In this document: positions 36,274 to 44,109 of the stretch, one piece after another
How the letters are laid out: every line of letters starts with the position of its first letter
Numbering within the stretch: position 1 is the first letter of the stretch
Source of the DNA: Micromonospora echinaurantiaca
GTDB lineage: Bacteria > Actinomycetota > Actinomycetes > Mycobacteriales > Micromonosporaceae
Direction: 5' to 3'
Length of the DNA: 64,000 bases
Assembly (NCBI RefSeq): GCF_900090235.1
Contig: NZ_LT607750.1
Span: forward strand, 4,331,001-4,395,000
Program-made: the position numbers and the translations under genes
The notes under the pieces: model-generated
What the model was told of the DNA's origin: nothing
Seen by the model: the letters and a program-made list of their open reading frames with translations, nothing else
Database searches by the model: none

Positions 36274-37107
36274 TCAGCGCCACGCCCCCGCCGCCACCGC
36301 CGCGGCGACGTAGGACTCGAAGTCCGCCGGCTCCCGGTTCAGCACCTGCCGGACGCCGTCCACCGGCTCGGCCAGGATCCCTTCCCGGGTGACCTCGAAC
36401 AGCGAGCTGAGCAGCCCGACCCACGGGTCCTCGACGCCGCCCGCCCGCAGCTCCGCCTCGTACTCCGCCGGCGTCAGTTCCACGAAGCGCATCGGCCGGC
36501 CACTGACGCGAGCGATGATGTCGACCGCCTCGGCGTAGCTGACGGCGCGCGGCCCGGACAGCTCGTACGTCCGGCCGGCGTGCCCGTCCTCGGTCAGCAG
36601 CGCCACCGCGACCTCCGCCAGGTCGTCGGCGTCGACGAAGGGCTCCGGGACGCCGCCCGTCGGCAGCGCCAGCCGCCCGGCCAGCAGCGGCGCGTGGTAC
36701 AGGTCCTCGCTGAAGTTCTGGGCGAAGTTGTTCGCCCGCATGATCGACCATTCGGCGCCGGAGTCGCGCACCGCGTGCTCCGTGGCGATCATGCTCTGGT
36801 CGGCACCCTCGCGCTGCGCCCACACGTCCACGCCGCGTCCGGAGAGCGCCACGAACCGCTCGACCCCGGCCGCCGTCGCGGTCTTGACGAACTCGGCGGC
36901 CAGGTCGGCGTCCTCCGGCGCCACCAGGTACGCCGCGCGTACGTCGCGCAGCACGGCGGGCCAGGTCGCGCGGTCGCGCCAGTCGAAGTGCGCCTCCCCG
37001 GAGCGGGACGCCGGACGGGTCGGCAGGCCCCGCGCCCGCAGCTGCCGCACCACCCGACGTCCGGTCTTGCCGGTGCTTCCCAATACCAAGGTCATTCCTG
37101 CGGTCAT
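36274..37107 (-). CDS. NmrA-like atypical SDR (NAD(P)H-binding)
   Basis: A 277-residue atypical short-chain dehydrogenase. The N-terminal nucleotide motif TLVLGSTGKTGRRVVRQL (GxTGxxG) and the segments AAYLVAPE, RFVALSG and EWSIMRANNFAQNF are typical of the NmrA/HSCARG-like group. These bind NADP(H) and work either as reductases or as redox sensors. The ATG at 37107 follows from the family start; a longer frame is unlikely. It is divergent from the AraC-type gene at 37180, 72 bp apart, a common regulator-target layout. Confidence 0.86.
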   Translation of the reverse strand: MTAGMTLVLGSTGKTGRRVVRQLRARGLPTRPASRSGEAHFDWRDRATWPAVLRDVRAAYLVAPEDADLAAEFVKTATAAGVERFVALSGRGVDVWAQREGADQSMIATEHAVRDSGAEWSIMRANNFAQNFSEDLYHAPLLAGRLALPTGGVPEPFVDADDLAEVAVALLTEDGHAGRTYELSGPRAVSYAEAVDIIARVSGRPMRFVELTPAEYEAELRAGGVEDPWVGLLSSLFEVTREGILAEPVDGVRQVLNREPADFESYVAAAVAAGAWR

Positions 37108-37179
37108 GGGTCCAGTCAACCGAGCCGCGTCCGGCCGGGACATACGTCAGCGGCTCCGGCGCATGTCCGTCCGGCTACC

Positions 37180-38169
37180 GTGAAACCCGTGGATGTGCTG
37201 GGAGATCTGCTGCGCGGGGTACGCAGCAACGGGGCCGTGCTGGGCGAGACGATGCTGTCCGCGCCGTGGTCGCTCCGGTTCGCCGACGGGGCGGACCTGA
37301 CCCTGTGCGTGCTGACGCGCGGCTCGGGGTGGCTGGTGCCCACCGGCGGGGAACCGCGGCAGCTGCGGACCGGCGACATCGCGGTGGTTCGCGGGCCGGA
37401 ACCGTTCCTGTTCGCCGACGGCCCGGCGCCGCGCGTCACACCGACCGACGTGCGCTGCCTGGACCCGGCGGCCTGCGACGCGGTCCGGTCCGAGATCTGC
37501 GCCGGCGACGGCGCCACCGTGCTGGCCGTCGGCGTGTACCGGAACGACCAGGACACCGGGCGTCGGCTGCTCGGCGCCCTGCCGCCGGCGCTCGTCGTGC
37601 CGGGGACCTGTGATGACAGCCTCCTGCGCCTGATCAGCGCGGAGATCACCGAGGATCGCGCCGGGCAGACCGTGGTGCTGGACCGGTTGCTCGACTGGCT
37701 GCTGGTCTGCACGCTGCGGGCGTGGTTCGACGGTCCGGACGCCGCGCCGCCCGCCTGGTACCGGGCGCTCGCCGACCCGGTCGTCGGCCCGGCGCTGCGC
37801 GCGATGCACGAGGACCCGGCCCGGCCGTGGACGACCGCCGCGCTGGCGGCGCACACCGCGGTGTCCCGCGCGGCGCTGGGCAAGCGGTTCACGGCGCTGG
37901 TCGGCGAGCCGCCGTTGACCTATCTGACCTCGTGGCGGATGGCGCTGGCCGCGGAGCTGCTGACCGACGGCGAGGTGACGCTCGCCGCCGTGGCCCGTCG
38001 GGTCGGCTACGCCAGTGAGTTCGCCTTCAGCGCCGCCTTCAAGCGGGTCCGCGGCGTCAGCCCCAGCCAGCACCGCCGGCTCGGCCGCGGCGTCGAGCCG
38101 ACGGCCTCGCCCGCCATCAGCGGCGCCGCCCGCGCACCGGGCCTCGTCGCCCTCGGCGCGAGCGGGTGA
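37180..38169 (+). CDS. AraC-family regulator with N-terminal cupin
   Basis: A 329-residue activator. The N-terminal cupin (LCVLTRGSGWLVPTGGEPRQLRTGDIAVVRG, about 35-85) is the AraC-binding-like sensor. The C-terminal double HTH (about 225-315: PWTTAALAAHTAVSRAALGKRFTALVGEPPLTYLTSWRMALAAELL...VGYASEFAFSAAFKRVRGVSPSQHRR) matches the AraC signature. The start is GTG 37180; a second GTG at 37189 is possible. It probably controls the divergent NmrA-like gene. Its 3' end overlaps a terminator stem. Confidence 0.9.
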   Translation: MKPVDVLGDLLRGVRSNGAVLGETMLSAPWSLRFADGADLTLCVLTRGSGWLVPTGGEPRQLRTGDIAVVRGPEPFLFADGPAPRVTPTDVRCLDPAACDAVRSEICAGDGATVLAVGVYRNDQDTGRRLLGALPPALVVPGTCDDSLLRLISAEITEDRAGQTVVLDRLLDWLLVCTLRAWFDGPDAAPPAWYRALADPVVGPALRAMHEDPARPWTTAALAAHTAVSRAALGKRFTALVGEPPLTYLTSWRMALAAELLTDGEVTLAAVARRVGYASEFAFSAAFKRVRGVSPSQHRRLGRGVEPTASPAISGAARAPGLVALGASG

Positions 38170-38179
38170 CGAGGCCCGG
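38137..38179. terminator. Bidirectional terminator overlapping the AraC stop
   Basis: 12-bp arms CCGGGCCTCGTC (38137-38148) and complement (38168-38179) with a 19-nt loop; the right arm includes the stop codon region. The GH19 gene ends at 38188 on the other strand. Confidence 0.6.
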
Positions 38180-38187
38180 GTTGGGGC

Positions 38188-39267
38188 TCAGCAGTACAGG
38201 TTGGCTCCGGCCGGCACGCCGAGGATGCCGACGAACTGCTGGTACCTGGTGACCCGGCTCTGCACCTGGGCGGGGTTGCCGCCGTTGCACTCGATCGAGC
38301 CGTTGATGCTGCGGATGGTCTCGCCGAACCCGGCGCCGGTGACCATCGCGTTGTGGGCGGTCATGGTGCCCGGCCCGTTCTGGGTCATCCAGTACCAGAT
38401 GGCGGTCTTCCAGGCCACCGCGGCGTCGTTCTGCACCAGCCAGGGGTTGGTGAGCAGGGGCAGGCCGAGGGCGTTGCCGGCGGCGTTGTAGTTGAAGTTC
38501 CAACTCAGCTGGATCGGCCCGCGCCCGTAGTAGGCCGCCTGCCCGGCGGGGCAGCCGTACGGCTGGCTGTAGTCGCAGTAGTGCGGGTAGTTCGCGCTGT
38601 TCTGCTCCACGATGTGGACGAGTCCGCCGGTCTCGTGGTGCACGTTCGCCAGGAACGCCGCGGCCTCCTGGCGCTGGACGGTGGCGCTGCCGGTCTTCGT
38701 GAACGCCGGGTAGGCGCTGAGCGCGGCGACGAGCCCGGAGTACGTGTAGAAGGAGTTACGGCTCGGGAACATCTGGTTGAACTGGGCCTCGCTGACCACG
38801 AAGCCGCCGGGGTTGGGGGGCGGCGGGCTGCTGGTGGGCGGGGTGCCGCCGCAGGTGTAGGGGTCCCAGTACCAGGTGCTGATGGTGGGGTCGTAGCCCG
38901 GGTTGTCGTGCTCGGCGATGTAGTACAGGCCGTTGGTGTACCGCACGACGGCTCCGGTGGTGTACCAGGTGCCGGCGACCCAGTTCGGGTAGCTGCAGCT
39001 GCCCGTGGGCGGCGTGCTGCCACCACCGCACGCGCCGAGGTCCTGCCAGACCCCGGTGGTGCCCGGCGGTGCCTCGTTCTGGGTCCACCACTTCGCCTGG
39101 TAGTTGCGGCCGTTGTGGGAGACCTGGGCGCCGCCGGTGTAGACGGCCGAGGACTGCCAGGGGGCCGCGCAGGCGGCGGCGGACGCGGCGGTCGACGGGA
39201 TGATCGCCACCAGTCCGCCGGCGACAGCGAGTGCCGCGAGCGCGACCAGGGCGCGCAGTCTGAGCAT
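38188..39267 (-). CDS. GH19 chitinase with two CBM5/12 modules, secreted
   Basis: A 359-residue secreted family 19 chitinase. A signal peptide (LRALVALAALAVAGGLVAII) is followed by two tandem CBM5/12 modules (APWQSSAVYTGGAQVSHNGRNYQAK and YPNWVAGTWYTTGAVVRYTNGLYYIAEH) and a Pro-rich linker. The GH19 domain begins VSEAQFNQMFPSRNSFY; its general acid is in VHHETGG (Glu near 212). The AYYGRGPIQLSWNFNY and ETIRSINGSIECNG segments complete the site. The ATG at 39267 has AAGGAG 8 nt upstream. GH19 enzymes invert and act well on fungal chitin, complementing the two GH18 enzymes. Confidence 0.95.
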   Translation of the reverse strand: MLRLRALVALAALAVAGGLVAIIPSTAASAAACAAPWQSSAVYTGGAQVSHNGRNYQAKWWTQNEAPPGTTGVWQDLGACGGGSTPPTGSCSYPNWVAGTWYTTGAVVRYTNGLYYIAEHDNPGYDPTISTWYWDPYTCGGTPPTSSPPPPNPGGFVVSEAQFNQMFPSRNSFYTYSGLVAALSAYPAFTKTGSATVQRQEAAAFLANVHHETGGLVHIVEQNSANYPHYCDYSQPYGCPAGQAAYYGRGPIQLSWNFNYNAAGNALGLPLLTNPWLVQNDAAVAWKTAIWYWMTQNGPGTMTAHNAMVTGAGFGETIRSINGSIECNGGNPAQVQSRVTRYQQFVGILGVPAGANLYC

Positions 39268-39428
39268 CTGACCACTCCTTCCGGTGAGACGGGCCGATGG
39301 CCGGTCATCCATCGACAGGGATGACTGTAACATCTTCTGTTCACAAACCTTACTATTGCTGGGGTGACCCGTTCGGGGTGCCGGTGCATCACCGGCGCGG
39401 TTCGGGGAACCACCGGCCGGTGCCGGAC

Positions 39429-40460
39429 GTGACCGCTCTGCCCTGGCCCCTGCCCTGGAGTGCCGGCGTGTTCGTCCTGGCCGGGGTCGTCACCGTCGCG
39501 GGGAGCATCCGCCTGGCCGGCCTCGGCGACGCCCTGGCCGACCGCACCGGCTGGGGCGAGGCCCTGTTCGGGGTGGTGTTCTTCGGCCTCGTCACCGGGC
39601 TGTCGGGCGTCATCATGACCATCGTCGCCGCCGGCAGCGGCGAGGCCAGCCTCGGCTACAGCAACGCCGTGGGTGGGATCGCCGCGCAGACCACGGCGGT
39701 CGCCGTCGCCGACGCCTTCCACCGACGGGCGAATCTCGAACACGCCGCCGCGTCGGTGTCGAACCTGCTCTCGGGCTGTCTGCTCATCGCGCTGCTCGCC
39801 CTCGCGCTGCTGGCCAGCTACGTCCCGGAGACCACCATCGCCGGGGTGGACCCGATGTCGGCCGTCCTCGTCGCCGCCTACGTCGGCGGGCTGGTGCTCA
39901 TCCGCCGCGCCGGGGCACAACCGATGTGGCAGGCGATCGCCACCGCGGAGACCCGACCCGACGTCCCGCACAACGAGAACCCCCTCAACCGCCGACCGCC
40001 CGGTTGGCTGTGGACCCGGTTCGCCATCGTCGGGCTGCTGGTCGCCGCCGGCGGGTGGGTCGTGGCGCTGGCCGCCGAGAGCATCGTCGACGTCACCGGC
40101 CTCACCGCCGGGTTCGTCGGGGCGGTGCTCATGGGCATCGTCAACGCGCTACCGGAGACCGTCACCGCCATCGCCGCCGTGCGCCGGGGCGCGGTCACCC
40201 TCGCCATCGCCGCCGTGCTCGGCGGCAACATCCTCGACGTGCTCACCCTGGTGGCCGGCGACGTGGCCTACCGGCAGGGATCGATCTACCACAGCGCGGG
40301 CGCTGCCGAACTGCTCGCCACGACCACCAGTCTCTTCATGACCGCCACGCTGCTCGGTGGCCTGCTCATCCGCCAGACCTGCGGATGGGGCCGGCTCGGC
40401 TTCGAAGGGATCCTGCTGCTGGTGAGCTACGCCGCCATGATCCTCATCCTCGCGCTCTGA
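39429..40460 (+). CDS. CaCA-type sodium/calcium exchanger-like protein
   Basis: A 343-residue membrane protein with about ten helices. Two inverted repeats are visible: an acidic alpha-1-like motif in LSGVIMTIVAAGSGEASLGYSNAVGGIAAQ and alpha-2 in GFVGAVLMGIVNALPETVTAIAAVRRGAVTLAIAAVLGGNILDV. Both are characteristic of the Ca2+:cation antiporter superfamily. It would exchange Na+ or H+ against Ca2+ or a similar cation. The start is uncertain: GTG 39429 is preferred, but an in-frame ATG at 39297 overlaps the GH19 promoter. A compact terminator follows directly. Confidence 0.8.
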   Translation: MTALPWPLPWSAGVFVLAGVVTVAGSIRLAGLGDALADRTGWGEALFGVVFFGLVTGLSGVIMTIVAAGSGEASLGYSNAVGGIAAQTTAVAVADAFHRRANLEHAAASVSNLLSGCLLIALLALALLASYVPETTIAGVDPMSAVLVAAYVGGLVLIRRAGAQPMWQAIATAETRPDVPHNENPLNRRPPGWLWTRFAIVGLLVAAGGWVVALAAESIVDVTGLTAGFVGAVLMGIVNALPETVTAIAAVRRGAVTLAIAAVLGGNILDVLTLVAGDVAYRQGSIYHSAGAAELLATTTSLFMTATLLGGLLIRQTCGWGRLGFEGILLLVSYAAMILILAL

Positions 40461-40477
40461 CGGCCGCTCAGCGGCCG
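40461..40477. terminator. Terminator directly after the exchanger stop
   Basis: Perfect 8-1-8 dyad CGGCCGCT-C-AGCGGCCG, beginning one base after the stop codon and 41 bp before the stop of the convergent oxidase gene (40519). Confidence 0.65.
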
Positions 40478-40518
40478 CGGCGCGGGCACCACGGGCCGGC
40501 GCCGAGCGGGCAGAACAC

Positions 40519-41763
40519 CTAGGCGGCGGTCAGCACGGCGGGCGGGACGGCGAGGCCGGCGCCGAAGACGTTGTCCGGGTCGTGGGCCGCCTTGATCCGG
40601 CGCAGCGCCGCCCAGTTCCCGGCGGTGAACGCCGACGGCATCCGGGACGGGTCGTGGAGGAAGTTGAGGAAGCCGCTGCCGATCCCGCAGCGGTCCAGCG
40701 CCGCCGCGGTCCGTGCCGACGCGACGGTGTCGAGGACGATCGACAGCGGCGCGTCCCGATGGGCGGCGGCGCCGGAGTCACGGGCGATGCGACCGCCCCA
40801 GTGGCGGATCTCGACCGTGCTGTCCGGCTCGTCCAGCAGTGCGGCGAGGAGGTCGTCGTCGAGCGTACGGACCTGGTCGAAGGTACGCGCGAAGGTCCCG
40901 CCCATCGCCGCGTGGGCGTAGTCGACGACCCGCATGCCGTCGTCGAGGACCGGTCCGGCGACCGTGCGCAGCGGTTCCAGCAGCGCGCGGCCCCGGTCGG
41001 GGTCGCCGGCGTACATGGCCTTCAGCACGAGCGACCCGTCGCGGGTGAGCAGCACGGCGGAGCTGAGCGCGTCCGGCACCCGCTCGATCCACTGCCGGTA
41101 GTAGCCGAGCGTCTCGGCGGCCCGGTCCCGCCCGAAGGTGAGCGCGCCGGCGTACACCCGGGTGACCGGGTAGAGGCGGAACTCGAGCGCGGTGACCACG
41201 CCGAACGAGCCGCCGCCACCACACAGCGCCCAGAACAGGTCGGGGTCACGATCGGCGCTGACCGTCCGCAGCGTGCCGTCTGCCGTGACGAGCTGTGCGC
41301 GCAGCACGCTGTCGGCCGCCAGGCCGTGCGCCCGGGCCAGCCAGCCCAGGCCGCCGCCCAGGGTGTAGCCGGTCACCCCCACGTCGGGCGAGGAACCGGA
41401 GAGCGGTGCGAGCCCGAACGGCGCGGCGGCCCGCAGCACGTCGCCCCAGCGGGCACCGGGGCCGACGCGGGCGATCCGGCGGTCCGGGTCGACCACGACC
41501 GCCGCCATCGCGCCGGTGTGGAGCAGCAACGCGCCGTCGTGCGCCACGTGCGTACCGTGGCCGGTGGCCTGGACCGCGAAGGGCAGCGCGTGGCGCCGCG
41601 CGGCCAGCACCGCCCGGCGTACGTCGGCGGTGCCGGCGGCCCGGACCACGACGGCGGGCCGGGGGTCGAGCGCCGGATTGAGCGCCTTGCGGTGGTCGTC
41701 GTAGCCCGCGTCCCCGGGCAGGAGGACTCGGCCGTCGATGCGCAGTGTCTGCTGAATCGTCAT
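40519..41763 (-). CDS. FAD-linked oxidase of the BBE (berberine-bridge-like) family
   Basis: A 414-residue covalent-flavin oxidase. The PCMH FAD domain starts near residue 37 (PAVVVRAAGTADVRRAVLAARRHALPFAVQATGHGTH, where the His after GTG-like GHG is the flavinylation site). GPGARWGDVLRAAAPFGLAPLSGSSPDVGVTGYTLGGGLGWLARAHG and GGGGSFGVVTALEF are typical. The C-terminal BBE motif (NWAALRRIKAAHDPDNVF) closes the protein. Such enzymes oxidise sugars, alkaloids or secondary metabolites. The ATG at 41763 is in the divergent region with the STAS gene; an upstream ATG (41796) inside the palindrome is less likely. Confidence 0.88.
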   Translation of the reverse strand: MTIQQTLRIDGRVLLPGDAGYDDHRKALNPALDPRPAVVVRAAGTADVRRAVLAARRHALPFAVQATGHGTHVAHDGALLLHTGAMAAVVVDPDRRIARVGPGARWGDVLRAAAPFGLAPLSGSSPDVGVTGYTLGGGLGWLARAHGLAADSVLRAQLVTADGTLRTVSADRDPDLFWALCGGGGSFGVVTALEFRLYPVTRVYAGALTFGRDRAAETLGYYRQWIERVPDALSSAVLLTRDGSLVLKAMYAGDPDRGRALLEPLRTVAGPVLDDGMRVVDYAHAAMGGTFARTFDQVRTLDDDLLAALLDEPDSTVEIRHWGGRIARDSGAAAHRDAPLSIVLDTVASARTAAALDRCGIGSGFLNFLHDPSRMPSAFTAGNWAALRRIKAAHDPDNVFGAGLAVPPAVLTAA

Positions 41764-41790
41764 GCCGGTCAGACCATGGGGTCGTCCCGG

Positions 41791-41815
41791 AGTCATCGCT
41801 GCGACAGCGATGACT
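41791..41815. promoter_or_regulatory. 25-bp perfect palindrome between oxidase and STAS genes
   Basis: Arms AGTCATCGCTG (41791-41801) and exact complement (41805-41815) with a 3-nt CGA centre. It lies 28 bp upstream of the oxidase ATG and covers the probable STAS start codon (41810). It is a strong candidate operator for a dimeric repressor; no regulator gene is adjacent. Confidence 0.6.
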
Positions 41816-42202
41816 TTCCCGGCGCCCGCCGGTCCTACCCGGGTGACGACCTCCACGATCCGCTTCACCGTCGGTGGCGCAGTGACCCGCGCGGACCTGC
41901 CCGGCCTCTGCACCGACCTGGCCGACGTGCTGCGGGGCCGGGATCGTGGCGTGGTGATCTGCGACGTGACCGGCGTGACCCGCCCCGACCTGGTCACCAT
42001 CGAGGCGCTGGCCCGGCTGCGGCTGACCGCGCGGCGGCACGGTTGGCGGCTCGTGGTCAGCGGCGCCGGCGCGGGTCTGCGCGAGCTCGCCGGCCTGTTC
42101 GGCCTGACCGACGCGCTATTCGAGCCGGTCCGGCAGGCCGAACAGCGGGAACAGGCGGGCGGTGTCGAGGAAGTTGTTGACCGCGGCGATCCGCCCGGCT
42201 GA
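41810..42202 (+). CDS. STAS-domain protein (anti-sigma factor antagonist-like)
   Basis: A 130-residue protein with one STAS domain: [76 protein letters not shown]. The normal phosphorylatable Ser of classical antagonists in the DVTGV...D loop is not obvious (Thr/Arg/Pro there). It may therefore bind a ligand or sense otherwise. The start could be ATG 41810 or GTG 41843. Its last 29 codons overlap the end of the convergent sigma gene by 87 bp, which is unusual but both frames look genuine. Adjacency to a sigma factor gene makes a regulatory link attractive, but unproven. Confidence 0.7.
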   Translation: MTFPAPAGPTRVTTSTIRFTVGGAVTRADLPGLCTDLADVLRGRDRGVVICDVTGVTRPDLVTIEALARLRLTARRHGWRLVVSGAGAGLRELAGLFGLTDALFEPVRQAEQREQAGGVEEVVDRGDPPG

Positions 42203-43093
42203 GAGCTCCAGCACGATCAGCGCCCACGGATCGTGCCCGGCGCCGTCGAGGCTGGGCCGGTACTGCCCGAACGCCGGCATGCCGTTCGCCACCACCGGCA
42301 CCAGGCGGGACCCGCGGCAGCCGCTGCCGGTGCCGGACATCCAGGCGAGGATGTCGGCGTGCCCGCGCAGCCACAGCGGCAGCGGCGGCATCGACAGCGT
42401 CGCGTCCTCGTGCAGCAGGGCGGTCAGCGCTTCCAGGTCGTACGCCTCGAATGCCCGCACGTAGCGGGTGAGCAGCGACCGCTGCTCGTCGTCCATCGGC
42501 CGGTGGACGTCGGCGTTGACGTCGGCGCTCGCGAGGGTGGCTCGGGCCCGCTGGAGGGCGCTGTTGACGCTCGCCACCGAGGTGTCGAGCAGGGTGGCCA
42601 CCTCCTGGGCCGACCAGGCCAGCACCTCGCGCAGGATCAGCACGGCCCGCTGCCGCGGCGGCAGGTGCTGCAGCGCCGCGACGAACGCCAACCGGACCGA
42701 CTCGCGCCCGGCGACCACCTCCGCCGGGTCGCTGCCCTCGGGCAGGACCCGCTCGTCCGGCATCGGGCCCACCCAGATCTCCTCCGGGCGCGGCTCGCCC
42801 GGGTGGGTGGCCGCACCGGACCCGGCGGGGCCGAGATCCATCGGTCGGACCCGACGTTGGGCGCTGGAGAGCATGCTCAGGCAGACGTTCGTCGCGATCC
42901 GGTACAGCCAGGTGCGCAGCGCCGCCCGCCCCTCGAAGCGGTCGAAGCCGCGCCAGGCCCGGACGAACGTGTCCTGCACGGCGTCCTCGGCCTCGAAGGC
43001 GGAGCCCAGCATCCGGTAGCAGTAGCCGGTCAGCTCCGGCCGGTACGCCTCCAGGTGCGCTTCGATCGGTGCGCTCGTCGCCACATCGCTCAC
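42116..43093 (-). CDS. SigG-like ECF sigma factor with C-terminal SnoaL-like domain
   Basis: A 325-residue ECF-type sigma factor. Sigma-2 is [59 protein letters not shown]. Sigma-4 is [51 protein letters not shown]. The C-terminal ~120 residues form a SnoaL-like domain ([34 protein letters not shown]), which replaces an anti-sigma factor as internal regulator in SigG/SigJ-type proteins. The RPMDLGPAG linker matches SigG relatives. The start is GTG 43093. It is divergent from an alpha/beta hydrolase gene, as mycobacterial sigG is from a lipase gene (from memory), so the hydrolase may be a target. Confidence 0.88.
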   Translation of the reverse strand: MSDVATSAPIEAHLEAYRPELTGYCYRMLGSAFEAEDAVQDTFVRAWRGFDRFEGRAALRTWLYRIATNVCLSMLSSAQRRVRPMDLGPAGSGAATHPGEPRPEEIWVGPMPDERVLPEGSDPAEVVAGRESVRLAFVAALQHLPPRQRAVLILREVLAWSAQEVATLLDTSVASVNSALQRARATLASADVNADVHRPMDDEQRSLLTRYVRAFEAYDLEALTALLHEDATLSMPPLPLWLRGHADILAWMSGTGSGCRGSRLVPVVANGMPAFGQYRPSLDGAGHDPWALIVLELSAGRIAAVNNFLDTARLFPLFGLPDRLE

Positions 43094-43210
43094 CCGGACA
43101 ACCGTAGCCGCCCAGCGGAGGAATTCATGTCCCCCGCGCCGATGAGTCCACGGTCCCGGTCCGGTCTACCAGGCGTCACTTCAGCACGGACAGCAGACGA
43201 GGAGCACGTC

Positions 43211-44041
43211 ATGACCACCACGCAGTGGAGCGCCGAGACCACCACCCCCGGGCAGTACGCCGACGTCAACGGCGTCCACCTGTACTACGAGACGCACGGG
43301 ACGGGCCGCCCGATGATCCTGCTGCACGGCGGCCTCGGCTCGGGTGAGATGTTCGGGCCCATCCTGCCGACGCTGGCCGAGCACCACCAGGTCGTCGCGG
43401 TCGACCTGCAGGGGCACGGCCGTACCGCCGACGTCGACCGGCCGCTGGACGTGACGCTGATGGCCGACGACGTCGCCGCCCTCATCGACCACCTCGGCCT
43501 GGAGAAGCCGGACGTCGTCGGCTACTCCCTCGGCGGCGGCGTGGCGCTCCAGGTCGCGATCCGGCACCCGGAGAAGGTGGGCCGGGTGGTCTCGGCGTCG
43601 GCGAACATCCGCCGCAGCGCCATCTACCCGGAGATGCTCCAGCAGCAGGGCCAGGTCAGCGGGGCGGCCGCCGAGTTCATGAAGGACACCCCGATGTACG
43701 AGCTGTACCAGCGGGTCGCGCCGCGCCCCGAGGATTTCCCGCGGCTGCTGGACAAGATCGGTGCGGCGATGGCGAAGGACTTCGACTTCACCGAGGAGGT
43801 GCGCGGCCTGCGGGTGCCGACGCTGGTGGTCGCCGCCGACGCGGACATGGCGCCGCCGAGCCACTACGTCGAGGTCTTCAACCTGCTCGACGGCGGGCTG
43901 CGCGACGGCGGCTGGGCCGGCGAGGGCCGGCCGGCGGGCGGCCATGCCCTGGCCATCCTGCCCGGGCTGACGCACTACGACATCTTCCTGTCCCCGCTCT
44001 TCGCCGCGGTCACCCTCGCTTTCCTGGACAAGGCGAACTGA
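43211..44041 (+). CDS. Alpha/beta-fold hydrolase
   Basis: A 276-residue alpha/beta hydrolase. The oxyanion strand MILLHGGLGSGEMF, the acidic VVAVDLQGHGRTADVDRPL strand, the nucleophile elbow GYSLGG (Ser near residue 105), the acid VVAADADMAPPSHYVEVF and the His in LPGLTHYDIF are all present, so it is intact. Relatives include epoxide hydrolases, haloperoxidase-like esterases and lipases. There are two credible starts: ATG 43211 with GAGGAG about 8 nt upstream, and an in-frame ATG 43127 with an even better GGAGG 5 nt upstream that would add 28 residues. Divergent from sigG. Confidence 0.87.
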   Translation: MTTTQWSAETTTPGQYADVNGVHLYYETHGTGRPMILLHGGLGSGEMFGPILPTLAEHHQVVAVDLQGHGRTADVDRPLDVTLMADDVAALIDHLGLEKPDVVGYSLGGGVALQVAIRHPEKVGRVVSASANIRRSAIYPEMLQQQGQVSGAAAEFMKDTPMYELYQRVAPRPEDFPRLLDKIGAAMAKDFDFTEEVRGLRVPTLVVAADADMAPPSHYVEVFNLLDGGLRDGGWAGEGRPAGGHALAILPGLTHYDIFLSPLFAAVTLAFLDKAN

Positions 44042-44061
44042 GGCATGACGCAGTCGCCCCG

Positions 44062-44089
44062 CCCGGCGGTCGCCTGGTCGACCGCCGGG
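44062..44089. terminator. Bidirectional terminator
   Basis: Perfect 11-bp stem CCCGGCGGTCG (44062-44072) and complement (44079-44089), 6-nt loop, between the stops at 44041 and 44110. Confidence 0.8.
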
Positions 44090-44109
44090 CCGTCGGCGTC
44101 GCCGAGGAG

